A stretch of 16,912 nt of DNA. It comes from an uncultured Actinomycetes bacterium (GTDB lineage: Bacteria > Actinomycetota > Thermoleophilia > Solirubrobacterales > Solirubrobacteraceae). Positions 6,391 through 14,115 of the stretch are shown here, piece by piece. The position numbers were made by a program, and so were the translations under genes. Below the pieces are notes generated by a model that was not told the origin of the DNA, did no database searches, and was given only the letters and a program-made list of their open reading frames with translations. Within the stretch, counting starts at the first letter, position 1. Every line of letters starts with the position of its first letter. The DNA lies in the NCBI GenBank assembly GCA_937888775.1, contig CALAQT010000291.1:1-16912 (forward strand), given 5' to 3'.

Positions 6391-7746
6391 GTGAGGATTC
6401 ACCAACATGGGCTGCGCTTGCGGCCAAGCCTCGCTTTGGGCGCGGTAATTTGTCTGTTTTTGGCTGGCTGCGGCAGCAGCAGTAGCAGTAGTAGTGCGAG
6501 CAGCAGTGCGGCCGGTGGCTCGTCGAGCGCCAGCACCACCGCCAGCAGCAGCAGTGCCAGCGCTTCGACCGGCACTTCATCTTGTGGCAGCAAAGCCGGC
6601 GTCGCGGCGACCGGCACGCCGATCAACCTCGGCACGATCAACACCAAGCAGCCGGGCACGGACTTCACCGACATTCCGAATATGGAATCGGCCTACTTCG
6701 CCTGTGTCAACGCGAACGGCGGGGTCAACGGCCACCCGGTCAAGCTGTTCGTCGAGACCGATCAGACCCAGCCCTCGCAGATCGCGGCGGCGGCAAGCAA
6801 GCTGATCTCTTCCGACCACGTGGTCGGCATCGTCGGCGTGACCGACCTCCTGGAATGCACGATCGATCAGGCCTATTGGAAGAAGCTGGGCGTGTTCGAG
6901 ATCAACTCGGGGATCGCGCCCGAATGCTGGTCGACGCCGAACAGCGCGGCGGTCAACATGGGCCCGCGTTACAGCTCCGACGGTGCGGTTCAGTACGCGA
7001 TCGCGCAGCACGCGAGCAAGATCGTGTTCGATCAGTCAAACGTCCCTGGTACGGGCTATATCGCCGGTGGTCCGGCGGCGCTTGCGGCCGCTGCGCACGT
7101 GCCGATCACGCAGCTGACCGAGAACGTGCCGATCACGGACGCCAGTTCGGTCGCGATCAAGGAGGTTGACGACGCGGGTCCGAACGGGGCCGTGATCCTC
7201 AACTACACCCCGCCTGAGGCGTTGGTGATCCTCCAGGCCGCCCAGAAGCTGGGCCTCGAGGACCGGGTCAAGCTGTGGGGCTGCTCGACACCGTGCAACA
7301 CCGACTTCCTGGCCAAGGCGCTGGGACCGAAGTGGGATCACAAGCTGTTCGTCAACGCCGAGTTGACTCCGCCTGACGGCAACAACGACCCCGAGTTCCA
7401 GCTCTACCGGGCGGTCCTCAAGCAGTACGGCTCCGCGGTTTCAGGTGGCATCGGCAGCTTCAGCCAGTTCGGCTGGGTCGAGGCCAAGTTCGCCGTCCAG
7501 GCGCTTGCGACGATCAAGGGTTCGTACACGCTCAAGAGCGTCAACGCGGCGTTCAAGGCGATCAAGAACTACAAGACCGCGATGCTGTGTCAACCGTGGA
7601 CATTTGGGAATTACGCGTTCCACATCCCCAACAACGCCGATTACACGACGACCCCGAGCAATGGCCAGATGATCACGGCGCAGGGATGTACCGGGATCTC
7701 CTCGGCCGACCCGCAGATCGCGGCCTACCACAAGATCGCGGGCTAG
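6391..7746 (+). CDS. Branched-chain-amino-acid-type ABC transporter substrate-binding lipoprotein
   Basis: A 451-residue extracytoplasmic binding protein of the Leu/Ile/Val-binding (type I periplasmic-binding fold) family, which captures the substrate for the permease/ATPase genes that follow. The signal peptide runs from about 1 to 26 (basic N-terminus, hydrophobic LALGAVICLFLAG) and ends in the lipobox LAGC with lipid-modified C27. Residues 28-66 are a Ser/Ala/Thr-rich flexible tether encoded by a degenerate AGC/AGT repeat. The binding domain follows from about 72, beginning TPINLGTINTKQPGTD. The mature domain has eight further cysteines including C-x3-C (GCSTPC, about 298-302), more than usual, so disulfides are possible. 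The GTG start has GAGGAGGAG at 6376-6384. The ligand is unknown: this family also binds aromatic acids, amides and other small polar molecules. Confidence 0.92.
   Translation: MRIHQHGLRLRPSLALGAVICLFLAGCGSSSSSSSASSSAAGGSSSASTTASSSSASASTGTSSCGSKAGVAATGTPINLGTINTKQPGTDFTDIPNMESAYFACVNANGGVNGHPVKLFVETDQTQPSQIAAAASKLISSDHVVGIVGVTDLLECTIDQAYWKKLGVFEINSGIAPECWSTPNSAAVNMGPRYSSDGAVQYAIAQHASKIVFDQSNVPGTGYIAGGPAALAAAAHVPITQLTENVPITDASSVAIKEVDDAGPNGAVILNYTPPEALVILQAAQKLGLEDRVKLWGCSTPCNTDFLAKALGPKWDHKLFVNAELTPPDGNNDPEFQLYRAVLKQYGSAVSGGIGSFSQFGWVEAKFAVQALATIKGSYTLKSVNAAFKAIKNYKTAMLCQPWTFGNYAFHIPNNADYTTTPSNGQMITAQGCTGISSADPQIAAYHKIAG
6473..6590 (+). repeat. Serine-codon low-complexity tract in the lipoprotein tether
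   Basis: An imperfect AGC/AGT trinucleotide repeat with interspersed GCG and GGC codons, encoding seven consecutive serines and then mixed Ser/Ala/Gly/Thr. It forms the spacer between the lipid anchor and the binding domain. It is common in actinobacterial lipoproteins and could vary in length between strains. Confidence 0.7.
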
Positions 7747-7794
7747 TGCGCTCCGAACTGGACTGAGGAGCGAGGAAGAACCACGCAGAGCCCT

Positions 7795-7853
7795 GTGCTC
7801 CCCGTCGTGGGGTCAGCCGTCGAGAAGACGACTGACCTTGCGGTGGGGAGCAC
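7795..7853 (+). promoter_or_regulatory. Structured intergenic RNA element between binding protein and permease
   Basis: An outer stem pairs GTGCTCCCC (7795-7803) with GGGGAGCAC (7845-7853), nine perfect pairs. Inside it an inner stem pairs GGTCAGCCGTC (7811-7821) with GACGACTGACC (7827-7837), ten pairs and one C-A mismatch, closed by the loop GAGAA. An alternative hairpin CCCC/GGGG (7800-7803 with 7809-7812) would compete with both. No T-run follows, so it is not a classic terminator. By analogy with stems after binding-protein genes in other transport operons, it may stabilise the upstream message or limit permease expression. Confidence 0.65.
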
Positions 7854-7894
7854 TTAGGCACGACAATGCAACCAGGACGGAAGCACTAGAGCCA

Positions 7895-8839
7895 ATGGCA
7901 AGCTGGCAGCTCCTTCACTCCATCATCGTTACCGGGCTCGTGCTGCCCAGCTGGACGGACTTTCAGCCGTTCATCTATACGGGGCTCGCGTTGGGGGGGG
8001 TGTACGCGCTTTCGGGGGTCGGAATGGTCGTCCTGTTCCGAGCGACGGGCGTGCTGTTCCTGGCCTTTGGCGCGGTTGGCGCCATGGGCGCGCTCATCTC
8101 ATGGCAGCTGATCAACAAGTCGAACATGAACGAGTGGCTCGCCTATCTCGTCTGCGTCCTGTTCTGCGGGGTCGTGACACTCGCCTACGGGATGATCTTC
8201 GGCTCGGCCTTGGCTGGGCGCGAGCCGCTGGTGAAGGCGGTGGCGACGCTTGGGCTGACGCTGATCCTGCTCGGGGTGATGGATCTGCTCTGGACCGGGA
8301 GCGGGGGCGAGTCCCGCTCGATCACGCTGCCGACCGATAACACTGGCTTCATGGTCGGCCAGATCCAGGTTACGTGGACCCAGGTGATCGGGCTGGGCTT
8401 CGGGGTCGTGATCACGATCGTGACGGGCGCGTTCCTGCGTTTCACCAAGTTGGGGACAGCGATGAGGGCGATGGCCAACGACCGTGAGATAACCGCGTCG
8501 CTCGGCGTGCCGGTGCGTCGTGTGGAGGCGGCTGCGTGGTTCGGCTGCGGCGTGCTCGCCGGGTTCGCCGGCGTGCTGCTGGCCGACCTGGTGGCCCTCG
8601 ACGCGACGACGCTCACCTTCCTGGTGATCTCCTCGCTGTCCGCGGCCCTGATCGGTCGCCTGCGGTCGATTGCGATCACGTTCGTGGCGGCGATCGTGAT
8701 CGGTCTCGTGGATGCGATGATCACGCCGATTCAGTCGCTCACCAATTACCGCGACATGACCCCCTTCGTAATCGCGGCGGTTGCCCTACTGGTGCTCAGC
8801 CGCCGACGCGTGATCTCGCTCTCCCGGCAGGGGATCTAG
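7895..8839 (+). CDS. livH: Branched-chain-amino-acid-type ABC transporter permease, LivH family
   Basis: A 314-residue integral membrane protein, one of the two dissimilar permeases of a Liv/HAAT importer. The LivH pattern is visible: IYTGLALGGVYALSGVGMVVLF at about 27-48, the following LAFGAVGAMGA segment, and the cytoplasmic coupling region MRAMANDREITASLGVPVRRVE before LAGFAGVLLADL. About eight hydrophobic segments are present and the end is basic (RRRVISLSRQGI). The frame is open upstream to a TTG at 7838 that would fall inside the structured RNA element, so ATG 7895 is preferred although its ribosome site is weak. The tight junction with the next gene (TAG then GTG, no gap) implies coupled translation. 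Confidence 0.9.
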   Translation: MASWQLLHSIIVTGLVLPSWTDFQPFIYTGLALGGVYALSGVGMVVLFRATGVLFLAFGAVGAMGALISWQLINKSNMNEWLAYLVCVLFCGVVTLAYGMIFGSALAGREPLVKAVATLGLTLILLGVMDLLWTGSGGESRSITLPTDNTGFMVGQIQVTWTQVIGLGFGVVITIVTGAFLRFTKLGTAMRAMANDREITASLGVPVRRVEAAAWFGCGVLAGFAGVLLADLVALDATTLTFLVISSLSAALIGRLRSIAITFVAAIVIGLVDAMITPIQSLTNYRDMTPFVIAAVALLVLSRRRVISLSRQGI

Positions 8840-9928
8840 GTGACGGACACGGTGGGTGTGGAGACGCCCGAGGCCGCCACGCGACCCGCGCCGTCGCCCC
8901 GCGGCTTTGACGCCCGCGGGCTTCTGCGCCCGGCGGTGATCTTGGTGCTCATGGCGTTCGTGCTGCTCGCGCTGCCCTCGATGCTCAGCATCTACTACGT
9001 CGACGCGGCGACCCAGGTGGCGATCTACGCGATCGTTGCCCTTGGCCTCGGGCTGCTCGTCGGACGCGTTGGCATGGTCTCGCTCGGGCAGGTCGCGGTG
9101 CTGGCGCTCGGCGCCTGGGTCTCCGCGCGGTTGCTATTCGGGACCTCGTTGCCATTCCCACTGGTGCTGTTGGCCTCCGGACTGATCACGATGGTGCTGG
9201 GCACGCTCGTCGGCCTGCCGGCCCTCAGGCTCAGCGGTCTGTATCTGGCGCTGATCACGCTGATGCTCGCGGGCGCGATCACCGTTGTGCTAGCCACGAC
9301 GAACTTCCCCAACGGTGGACACGGCTTCCTCGGCTACAACGGCAGCACGGTTCACATTCCGCCGATCCGTCGCCCCAGCATCGCGAGCACGGATCCTGCC
9401 TTCTTTCGCTACTCGGTGATCGTCGCAGCATTGATGTTCGTGCTTGCGCTCGTGCACGTACGGACGCGGCCCGGCCGAGCGTGGGCGGCGATCCGCCAGA
9501 GCGAGTCCGCGGCGCTGGCAGCGGGGATCAACACCACGCTGTACAAGCTGTGGGCGTTCGCGCTGGCGTCGTTTGTCACCGGCGTGGCCGGCGGCCTGCT
9601 CGCTGGCGCCGACCGCTACCTGTATTCGATCGATTTTCAGACCCAGGACTCGATCACCCTGCTGGCCGTGGTGCTGATGGGCGGTATCTACAGCCTCTGG
9701 GGAGCGATCCTCGCTGCACTGTTCCTGCAACTGCTGCCGGCCTTGCTCAACAGCTGGGGTGTTTCAGCTGATTGGCTCACGATCCTGTTCGGCATCGGGG
9801 TCCTGCAGGTGCTGACGACCGCTCCAGCCGGGCTCGTGGACCAGGTACCCAAGGACATGGCGCGTCTGGGAAGACTGCTGGTCTCGTTGTCTCGCCGCGG
9901 TGCCCCGGCGGGAGGGCAGTCACCGTGA
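8840..9928 (+). CDS. livM: Branched-chain-amino-acid-type ABC transporter permease, LivM family
   Basis: A 362-residue membrane protein forming the second half of the importer channel. It has a hydrophilic N-terminus of about 30 residues, a first membrane segment at about 31-50, and the LivM hallmark IYAIVALGLGLLVGRVGMVSLGQ at about 62-84 followed by VLALGAWVSA. The C-terminal half has the coupling motif WAAIRQSESAALAAGIN before further membrane segments ending in a charged tail. The GTG start immediately follows the stop of the LivH gene, and its own stop overlaps the next start (GTGA). It is slightly longer than the E. coli-type protein core because of the N- and C-terminal tails. Confidence 0.9.
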   Translation: MTDTVGVETPEAATRPAPSPRGFDARGLLRPAVILVLMAFVLLALPSMLSIYYVDAATQVAIYAIVALGLGLLVGRVGMVSLGQVAVLALGAWVSARLLFGTSLPFPLVLLASGLITMVLGTLVGLPALRLSGLYLALITLMLAGAITVVLATTNFPNGGHGFLGYNGSTVHIPPIRRPSIASTDPAFFRYSVIVAALMFVLALVHVRTRPGRAWAAIRQSESAALAAGINTTLYKLWAFALASFVTGVAGGLLAGADRYLYSIDFQTQDSITLLAVVLMGGIYSLWGAILAALFLQLLPALLNSWGVSADWLTILFGIGVLQVLTTAPAGLVDQVPKDMARLGRLLVSLSRRGAPAGGQSP

Positions 9929-10641
9929 TCGAGGTCTCCGGGCTCACCGTGCGCTTCGGCGGTGTGACCCCGCTGGATGGGATGAACGTCAGCTTCGAGC
10001 AGGGAACGTGCGGGCTGATCGGTCCCAACGGAGCGGGTAAAACGACGTTCTTCAACGTGCTCAGCGGGTTCGTGCGACCCGCCACCGGCAGCGTCAAGGC
10101 GTTCGGCGAGGACCTGCTTTCGATGGTCCATTTCCGCCGCGCACGCTGGGGCGTGCGGCGCACGTTCCAGACCGAGCAGGCGATCGAGGAGCTGTCGGTG
10201 TTCGACAACGTCGCGATGGTGCTCGAGCACTCAAAGCAGAGCGGCTCGTCGCGTCGCGACGACGTCCACGGCGCGATCGAGTTCGTCGGCCTGGAGGCCG
10301 ATCCCCGGGCAAAGGTCGGGACGCTCGGAGCTCGTGACCGCCGGCTGGTGGAGGTGGCTCGCGCGGTCGTGGGCACGCCAAAGCTGGTGTTGCTCGACGA
10401 GCCGGCCGCCGGTCTGCCCGACAAGGAGACTGCGCATCTCGGCGACGTGATCCGGCGGATTCCCGAGCATACCGGCGCGCTGGCGATCCTCGTCGATCAC
10501 GACATGAGCCTCGTCCAACAATGTTGCTCGGTTACCGCCGTGCTCGACTTCGGCAAGCTGATCGCGTCCGGACCGACCGCCGAGGTGCTGCGAGACGATC
10601 GTGTCGTCCGCGCCTACCTGGGTACGGAGGACGTCACGTGA
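9925..10641 (+). CDS. livG: ABC transporter ATP-binding protein, LivG family, with atypical signature motif
   Basis: A 238-residue ATPase that energises import from the cytoplasmic face. Visible are Walker A GPNGAGKT at 33-40, Q-loop glutamine Q82, Walker B LVLLDE at 154-159 followed by PAAGL, and H-loop H192 (LVDHD). The ABC signature, usually LSGGQ or in LivG proteins a form such as LAYGD, is LGARD at 134-138, with arginine at the fourth position. The protein is shorter than the usual 250-260 residues, with the loss mainly in the helical domain. The start is GTG 9925, overlapping the LivM stop, with GGAGGG at 9911-9916; the frame extends further upstream but only through LivM coding sequence. 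Confidence 0.9.
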   Translation: MIEVSGLTVRFGGVTPLDGMNVSFEQGTCGLIGPNGAGKTTFFNVLSGFVRPATGSVKAFGEDLLSMVHFRRARWGVRRTFQTEQAIEELSVFDNVAMVLEHSKQSGSSRRDDVHGAIEFVGLEADPRAKVGTLGARDRRLVEVARAVVGTPKLVLLDEPAAGLPDKETAHLGDVIRRIPEHTGALAILVDHDMSLVQQCCSVTAVLDFGKLIASGPTAEVLRDDRVVRAYLGTEDVT

Positions 10642-10654
10642 GCGGGGGGCGCCT

Positions 10655-11488
10655 GTGAGCGACACGCCGTCATCGGCCCCGGAGAGCGACGCGCTGACAC
10701 GGGCCGCGGCGAGTGGCGCGCCTGACGTCCTGCGCCTGAGCGGCCTGGTCGTCGCGCGCGGTGGCCGTGAGGTGGTGCGCGACGTCTCGCTCGATATCAC
10801 CCCCGGCGAGGTCACGGCGCTGCTGGGGCCCAACGGTGCCGGCAAGTCGAGCCTGGTCCTGGCGGTGGGCGGGGTGCTCCCGCTCAAGGCCGGATCCGTG
10901 CTGCTGGGCGAGCGTGACCTGGCCCGCCGCCGCCCGGAGCGTATCCGCCGGGCCGGACTGGCGATCGTCCCCGAGGGCCGCAGGCTGCTGCCTGACCTGA
11001 CCGTCGATGAGAACCTTCGAGTCGCGACCTACTCGCTGAAGGCCGAGCAGGCCAAGGCCGGACGCGCGCGCGCGCTGGAGCTGTTCCCAGAGCTTGAGAA
11101 GCGTCTCACCAACCAGGCGCGCGCGCTGTCGGGCGGCGAGCAGCAGATGCTGGTCCTCGCCCAGGCGCTGGTCTCCGAGCCCCGGTTCGTGATCATCGAC
11201 GAGCTATCGCTGGGGTTGGCGCCGGTCGTCATCCAGCGCCTGATCCCCACCATCCACTCGGTTGCTGAGTCCGGCATCGGCGTGCTACTGATCGAGCAGT
11301 TCGCCACCGTCGCGCTGGGCCTGGCCAATCGGGCCTACGTGATGGAGGGCGGCCGGATCCAGTACGCGGGTCACGCGCAGGAGCTGCGTGAGAAGCCCGA
11401 CCTGCTGCACTCGGCCTATCTCCTGCGCGGGCAGCCGTCCGGCGCTGTCCCGGCGCCGGCCGAGTCGGGCCTGCCGGCCGCCGGATGA
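10655..11488 (+). CDS. livF: ABC transporter ATP-binding protein, LivF family
   Basis: A 277-residue ATPase, partner of the LivG protein. It shows Walker A GPNGAGKS at 58-65, the LivF-typical VPEGRRLLPDLTVDENL at about 105-121, a canonical signature LSGGE at 158-162, Walker B FVIIDE at 178-183, and a glutamine where many ABC proteins have the H-loop histidine (LLIEQF), as is usual in LivF. It carries an N-terminal extension of about 24 Ser/Ala/Asp-rich residues and a C-terminal tail rich in Pro and Ala, making it longer than the usual 230-240. The GTG at 10655 is chosen because it is 13 bp after the LivG stop with a G-rich ribosome site; the upstream ATG would overlap LivG by 41 bp. Confidence 0.9.
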   Translation: MSDTPSSAPESDALTRAAASGAPDVLRLSGLVVARGGREVVRDVSLDITPGEVTALLGPNGAGKSSLVLAVGGVLPLKAGSVLLGERDLARRRPERIRRAGLAIVPEGRRLLPDLTVDENLRVATYSLKAEQAKAGRARALELFPELEKRLTNQARALSGGEQQMLVLAQALVSEPRFVIIDELSLGLAPVVIQRLIPTIHSVAESGIGVLLIEQFATVALGLANRAYVMEGGRIQYAGHAQELREKPDLLHSAYLLRGQPSGAVPAPAESGLPAAG

Positions 11489-11919
11489 GTTCACCGCCAG
11501 GCGTCAGCGAGATGGAGCACGTGCTCCTGCTCACCGACGACATCGAACGCAGCCGCGAGTTCTACTGCCAGGTGGTGGGCTTGGCGGTCGGCGATCGGCC
11601 ACCCCTGCAGTTCCCCGGCTACTGGCTCTATGCCGGGGCGACGGCCTGCCTGCACATCGCGCAGCGCGATGTGTACCTGACGCACGCGACGGGCCTGGGG
11701 CTGAGCGTCTCGGCCACGGGGGGCGCCGGCGGATCGGTGGATCACATCGCCTTCAACGCCGGCCATTACCAGGACGCCAACGAGCGACTGGAGCGCGCGG
11801 GCGTGCCGGTGATCCGCAACGACGTGCCAGGCGGGGGTCCCCGCCAGCTGTTCTTCGCCGACCCGGACGGGACGCGGATCGAGATCAACTTCAAACGCAC
11901 CGAAAACCAAGTGAGGTAG
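11485..11919 (+). CDS. VOC superfamily protein (glyoxalase/bleomycin resistance/dioxygenase fold)
   Basis: A 144-residue single-module-pair VOC protein. Predicted metal ligands are all present in the usual places: H12 (MEHVLLL), H57 (CLHIAQR), H87 (VDHIAF) and E133 (IEINF), with the hallmark FFADPDGTRIEI near the C-terminus. Members of this fold perform metal-dependent isomerisation, epimerisation, ring cleavage or lyase chemistry, or bind small molecules. The start overlaps the LivF stop in an ATGA junction, placing it firmly in the transporter operon; a second ATG at 11512 (M10) is possible. The retained ligands favour an enzyme over a binding protein. The reaction is unknown. Confidence 0.85.
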   Translation: MSSPPGVSEMEHVLLLTDDIERSREFYCQVVGLAVGDRPPLQFPGYWLYAGATACLHIAQRDVYLTHATGLGLSVSATGGAGGSVDHIAFNAGHYQDANERLERAGVPVIRNDVPGGGPRQLFFADPDGTRIEINFKRTENQVR

Positions 11920-11923
11920 AGAG

Positions 11924-13081
11924 ATGGCTGACGCTCCGACGTCCAACCAAGCCACGGCCAGCGGGCGGCGCACGACGCCGCCGTTTCGCGCCGATCACGT
12001 CGGGAGCCTGCTGCGGCCGCCTGAGCTGATGCACGCACGCGAGCAGTTCGCCTCCCAGCGGATCTCGGCCCAGGAACTGAGGGCCGCCGAGGACGAGGCG
12101 ATCACGGCGATCGTGAAGATGCAGCATGAGGTGGGACTGCAATCGGCGACCGACGGGGAGTTCAGGCGCGCCTCGTGGCACATGGACTTCATCTACGAGC
12201 TCGGCGGCATCGAGCGGGTGGACGGCGACATCAAGGTCCAGTTCCGCAACGAGCAGGGTGGGATCGAGTACACGCCGGCGGCGATCAAGGTCTCGGACAA
12301 GGTGCATCTGGAGCACCCGATCTTCGCGCGGGACTTCGAGTTCCTCCAGGGGCTGGTGGCCGACGAGGTGACCCCGAAGCTGACGATCCCGTCGCCGAGC
12401 ATGGTCCACTACCGCGGCGGGCGGGCGATGATCGATCCCGAGATCTATTCCGGCGTGGAGCAGTTCTGGAGCGACCTTTCGGACGCCTACGCCGACCAGG
12501 TTCGCGCCGTGTTCGAGCTTGGTTGCCGGTACCTGCAGTTCGACGACACCAGCCTGGCCTATCTCAACGATCCCAGCCAGCGTGAGCAGATGGCGAGCAA
12601 GGGCGAGGACGCCGAGCACCTGCACGAGACCTACATCGCCAACATTAACAGGGCGCTGGCCGGCCGTCCCGAGGGGCTGGCGATCACCACCCACCTGTGC
12701 CGGGGCAACTTCCGCTCCTCCTGGGCCGCCGAGGGCGGCTATGACTTCGTCGCCGAGGCGCTGTTCGGCGAGCTCGACGTGGACGGGTTCTTCCTGGAGT
12801 ACGACGACTCCCGCTCAGGCGGCTTTGAGCCGCTGCGCTACGTGCCGTCCAACAAGCTGGTCGTGCTGGGTCTGGTTACCACCAAGCGCGGTGAGCTCGA
12901 GAGCAAGGATCTGCTCAAGCGGCGGATCGAGGAGGCCTCGCGCTACATCGCGATCGATCAGCTGTGCCTGTCGCCGCAGTGCGGCTTCTCTTCCACGGTG
13001 GAGGGGAACACGCTCAGCTACGAGGAGCAGGTGGCCAAGCTGGAGTTGATCGTCGAAACGGCGCGAGAGGTCTGGGGCTGA
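11924..13081 (+). CDS. MetE C-terminal-domain-like, cobalamin-independent methyltransferase core
   Basis: A 385-residue stand-alone homologue of the catalytic C-terminal half of cobalamin-independent methionine synthase (COG0620, YxjG/YxjH-like). It starts with FRADHVGSLLRPPEL at 21-35, carries ATDGEFRR at 75-82, and has the four zinc ligands expected from MetE: H257 and C259 (THLCRG), E292 (FLEYDD) and C353 (SPQCGF). The N-terminal folate-binding half of full MetE is absent, so the methyl donor is probably not the polyglutamylated folate used by MetE. Such cores are thought to use other methyl donors or to act on other thiols. The ATG has GAGG at 11913-11916 and lies 4 bp after the VOC stop. 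In this operon a demethylation or methyl-transfer step of catabolism is plausible, though methionine salvage cannot be excluded. Confidence 0.88.
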   Translation: MADAPTSNQATASGRRTTPPFRADHVGSLLRPPELMHAREQFASQRISAQELRAAEDEAITAIVKMQHEVGLQSATDGEFRRASWHMDFIYELGGIERVDGDIKVQFRNEQGGIEYTPAAIKVSDKVHLEHPIFARDFEFLQGLVADEVTPKLTIPSPSMVHYRGGRAMIDPEIYSGVEQFWSDLSDAYADQVRAVFELGCRYLQFDDTSLAYLNDPSQREQMASKGEDAEHLHETYIANINRALAGRPEGLAITTHLCRGNFRSSWAAEGGYDFVAEALFGELDVDGFFLEYDDSRSGGFEPLRYVPSNKLVVLGLVTTKRGELESKDLLKRRIEEASRYIAIDQLCLSPQCGFSSTVEGNTLSYEEQVAKLELIVETAREVWG

Positions 13082-14115
13082 TGCGAGCCGCGGTCACCGA
13101 GCGCGTGGGGGAGATCGCGCTGCTCGATCGCTCCGAGCCCCCCGCGCCGGGGCCGGGCCAGGTGGTGCTGGCACCCGAGGCCGTCGGCATCTGTGGCTCG
13201 GACTACCACTTCTTCGCCGGCGAGCTCTCCGAGGCGGCCGGCGGCTCTCAGTTCCCGCGCGTCCAGGGGCATGAGATCGCGGGGACGATCGTCTCGCTCG
13301 GACCGGACTGCCGGCCGGAGCTGGCGATCGATCAGCGCGTGGCGGTGTGGCCGCTTCACGCGTGCGGTCGCTGCTACCCGTGCAGTGTCGGGCGCCCCAA
13401 TACGTGTGACAACTTCAAGTTGATCGGAATCCATATCGACGGGGGCCTGCAGGAGCTCCTGTCGACGGGGCAGGAGCAGGTGTTCCCGATCCGCGCCGAG
13501 AACGCGGCCGTCGCCGCGCTGGCTGAGCCGATGTCGGTCGCCGTGAGAGCGGTCAACCGGGCGGCGATACAGCCGGGCGAGAAGCTGGTCGTGATGGGGG
13601 CCGGGCCGATCGGTCAATGCGTGGCCGTGGCGGCGGGCGATCGCGGCGCCGAGGTGCTGATGGTCGATCCTCAGGAGCGTCGCCTGGCCCTCGGCCGGGA
13701 GATCGGAGCGCAGACGACGGTGTGGACCACCGCGGACGAGGTCGTGTCCTTCGGCCGTCGCTGGGCGGGCCCGGCGGGACCGCCGGTGGTCGTTGACGCC
13801 ACCGGGGCGCCCGCTGCCGTCCGGGCGATGATCGACATGGTCGCCTCGGCGGGCCGGGCGGTGCAGGTTGGAATGTCCGGCGAGGAGGTGTCGCTGCGGA
13901 TCGGCAGCCTGACCGAGAAGGAGCTCGACGTGCTCGGCGTCAGCTGCTGTGGCAGCGAGGAATTTGCCGAGGCGGTCGGCCTGGTCGAGCGCAACGACGC
14001 GCTGCTGGCGCCCATGATCAGCCAGGAGTTTCCGCTGGAGCAGGCGCCGGAGGCGCTTCGCTTTGCGATCGGCAACCCAACCGAAGTGATGAAGGTGGTG
14101 ATCCGGGGTGAGTGA
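13081..14115 (+). CDS. Zinc-dependent medium-chain alcohol dehydrogenase
   Basis: A 344-residue NAD(P)-dependent polyol/alcohol dehydrogenase of the medium-chain family (threonine/sorbitol dehydrogenase-like). Catalytic zinc ligands appear as C38 (GICGSDYH), H64-E65 (QGHE) and E149 (LAEPMSVA). The structural-zinc lobe has all four cysteines, C95, C98, C101 and C109 (CGRCYPCSVGRPNTC). The Rossmann motif is GAGPIG at 173-178, and D196 at the end of the second strand favours NAD over NADP. The ATG overlaps the MetE-like stop (ATGA); upstream in-frame starts lie within that gene. It probably oxidises a secondary or primary hydroxyl of the imported compound or an intermediate. Confidence 0.92.
   Translation: MRAAVTERVGEIALLDRSEPPAPGPGQVVLAPEAVGICGSDYHFFAGELSEAAGGSQFPRVQGHEIAGTIVSLGPDCRPELAIDQRVAVWPLHACGRCYPCSVGRPNTCDNFKLIGIHIDGGLQELLSTGQEQVFPIRAENAAVAALAEPMSVAVRAVNRAAIQPGEKLVVMGAGPIGQCVAVAAGDRGAEVLMVDPQERRLALGREIGAQTTVWTTADEVVSFGRRWAGPAGPPVVVDATGAPAAVRAMIDMVASAGRAVQVGMSGEEVSLRIGSLTEKELDVLGVSCCGSEEFAEAVGLVERNDALLAPMISQEFPLEQAPEALRFAIGNPTEVMKVVIRGE

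Noticed and set aside
5406..6485. Long plus-strand open frame (359 codons) opposite the GntR gene
   Set aside because: It is antisense to a clearly recognisable regulator, has no family motifs, and runs through the divergent promoter region into the lipoprotein gene; a GC-rich shadow frame.
7795..7853. Intrinsic terminator after the binding-protein gene
   Set aside because: The stem is strong but no T-run follows and the permease genes need transcription through it.
7838..7894. Upstream TTG start for the LivH permease
   Set aside because: It would place the start inside the structured RNA element and add a hydrophilic leader; ATG 7895 gives a normal LivH N-terminus.
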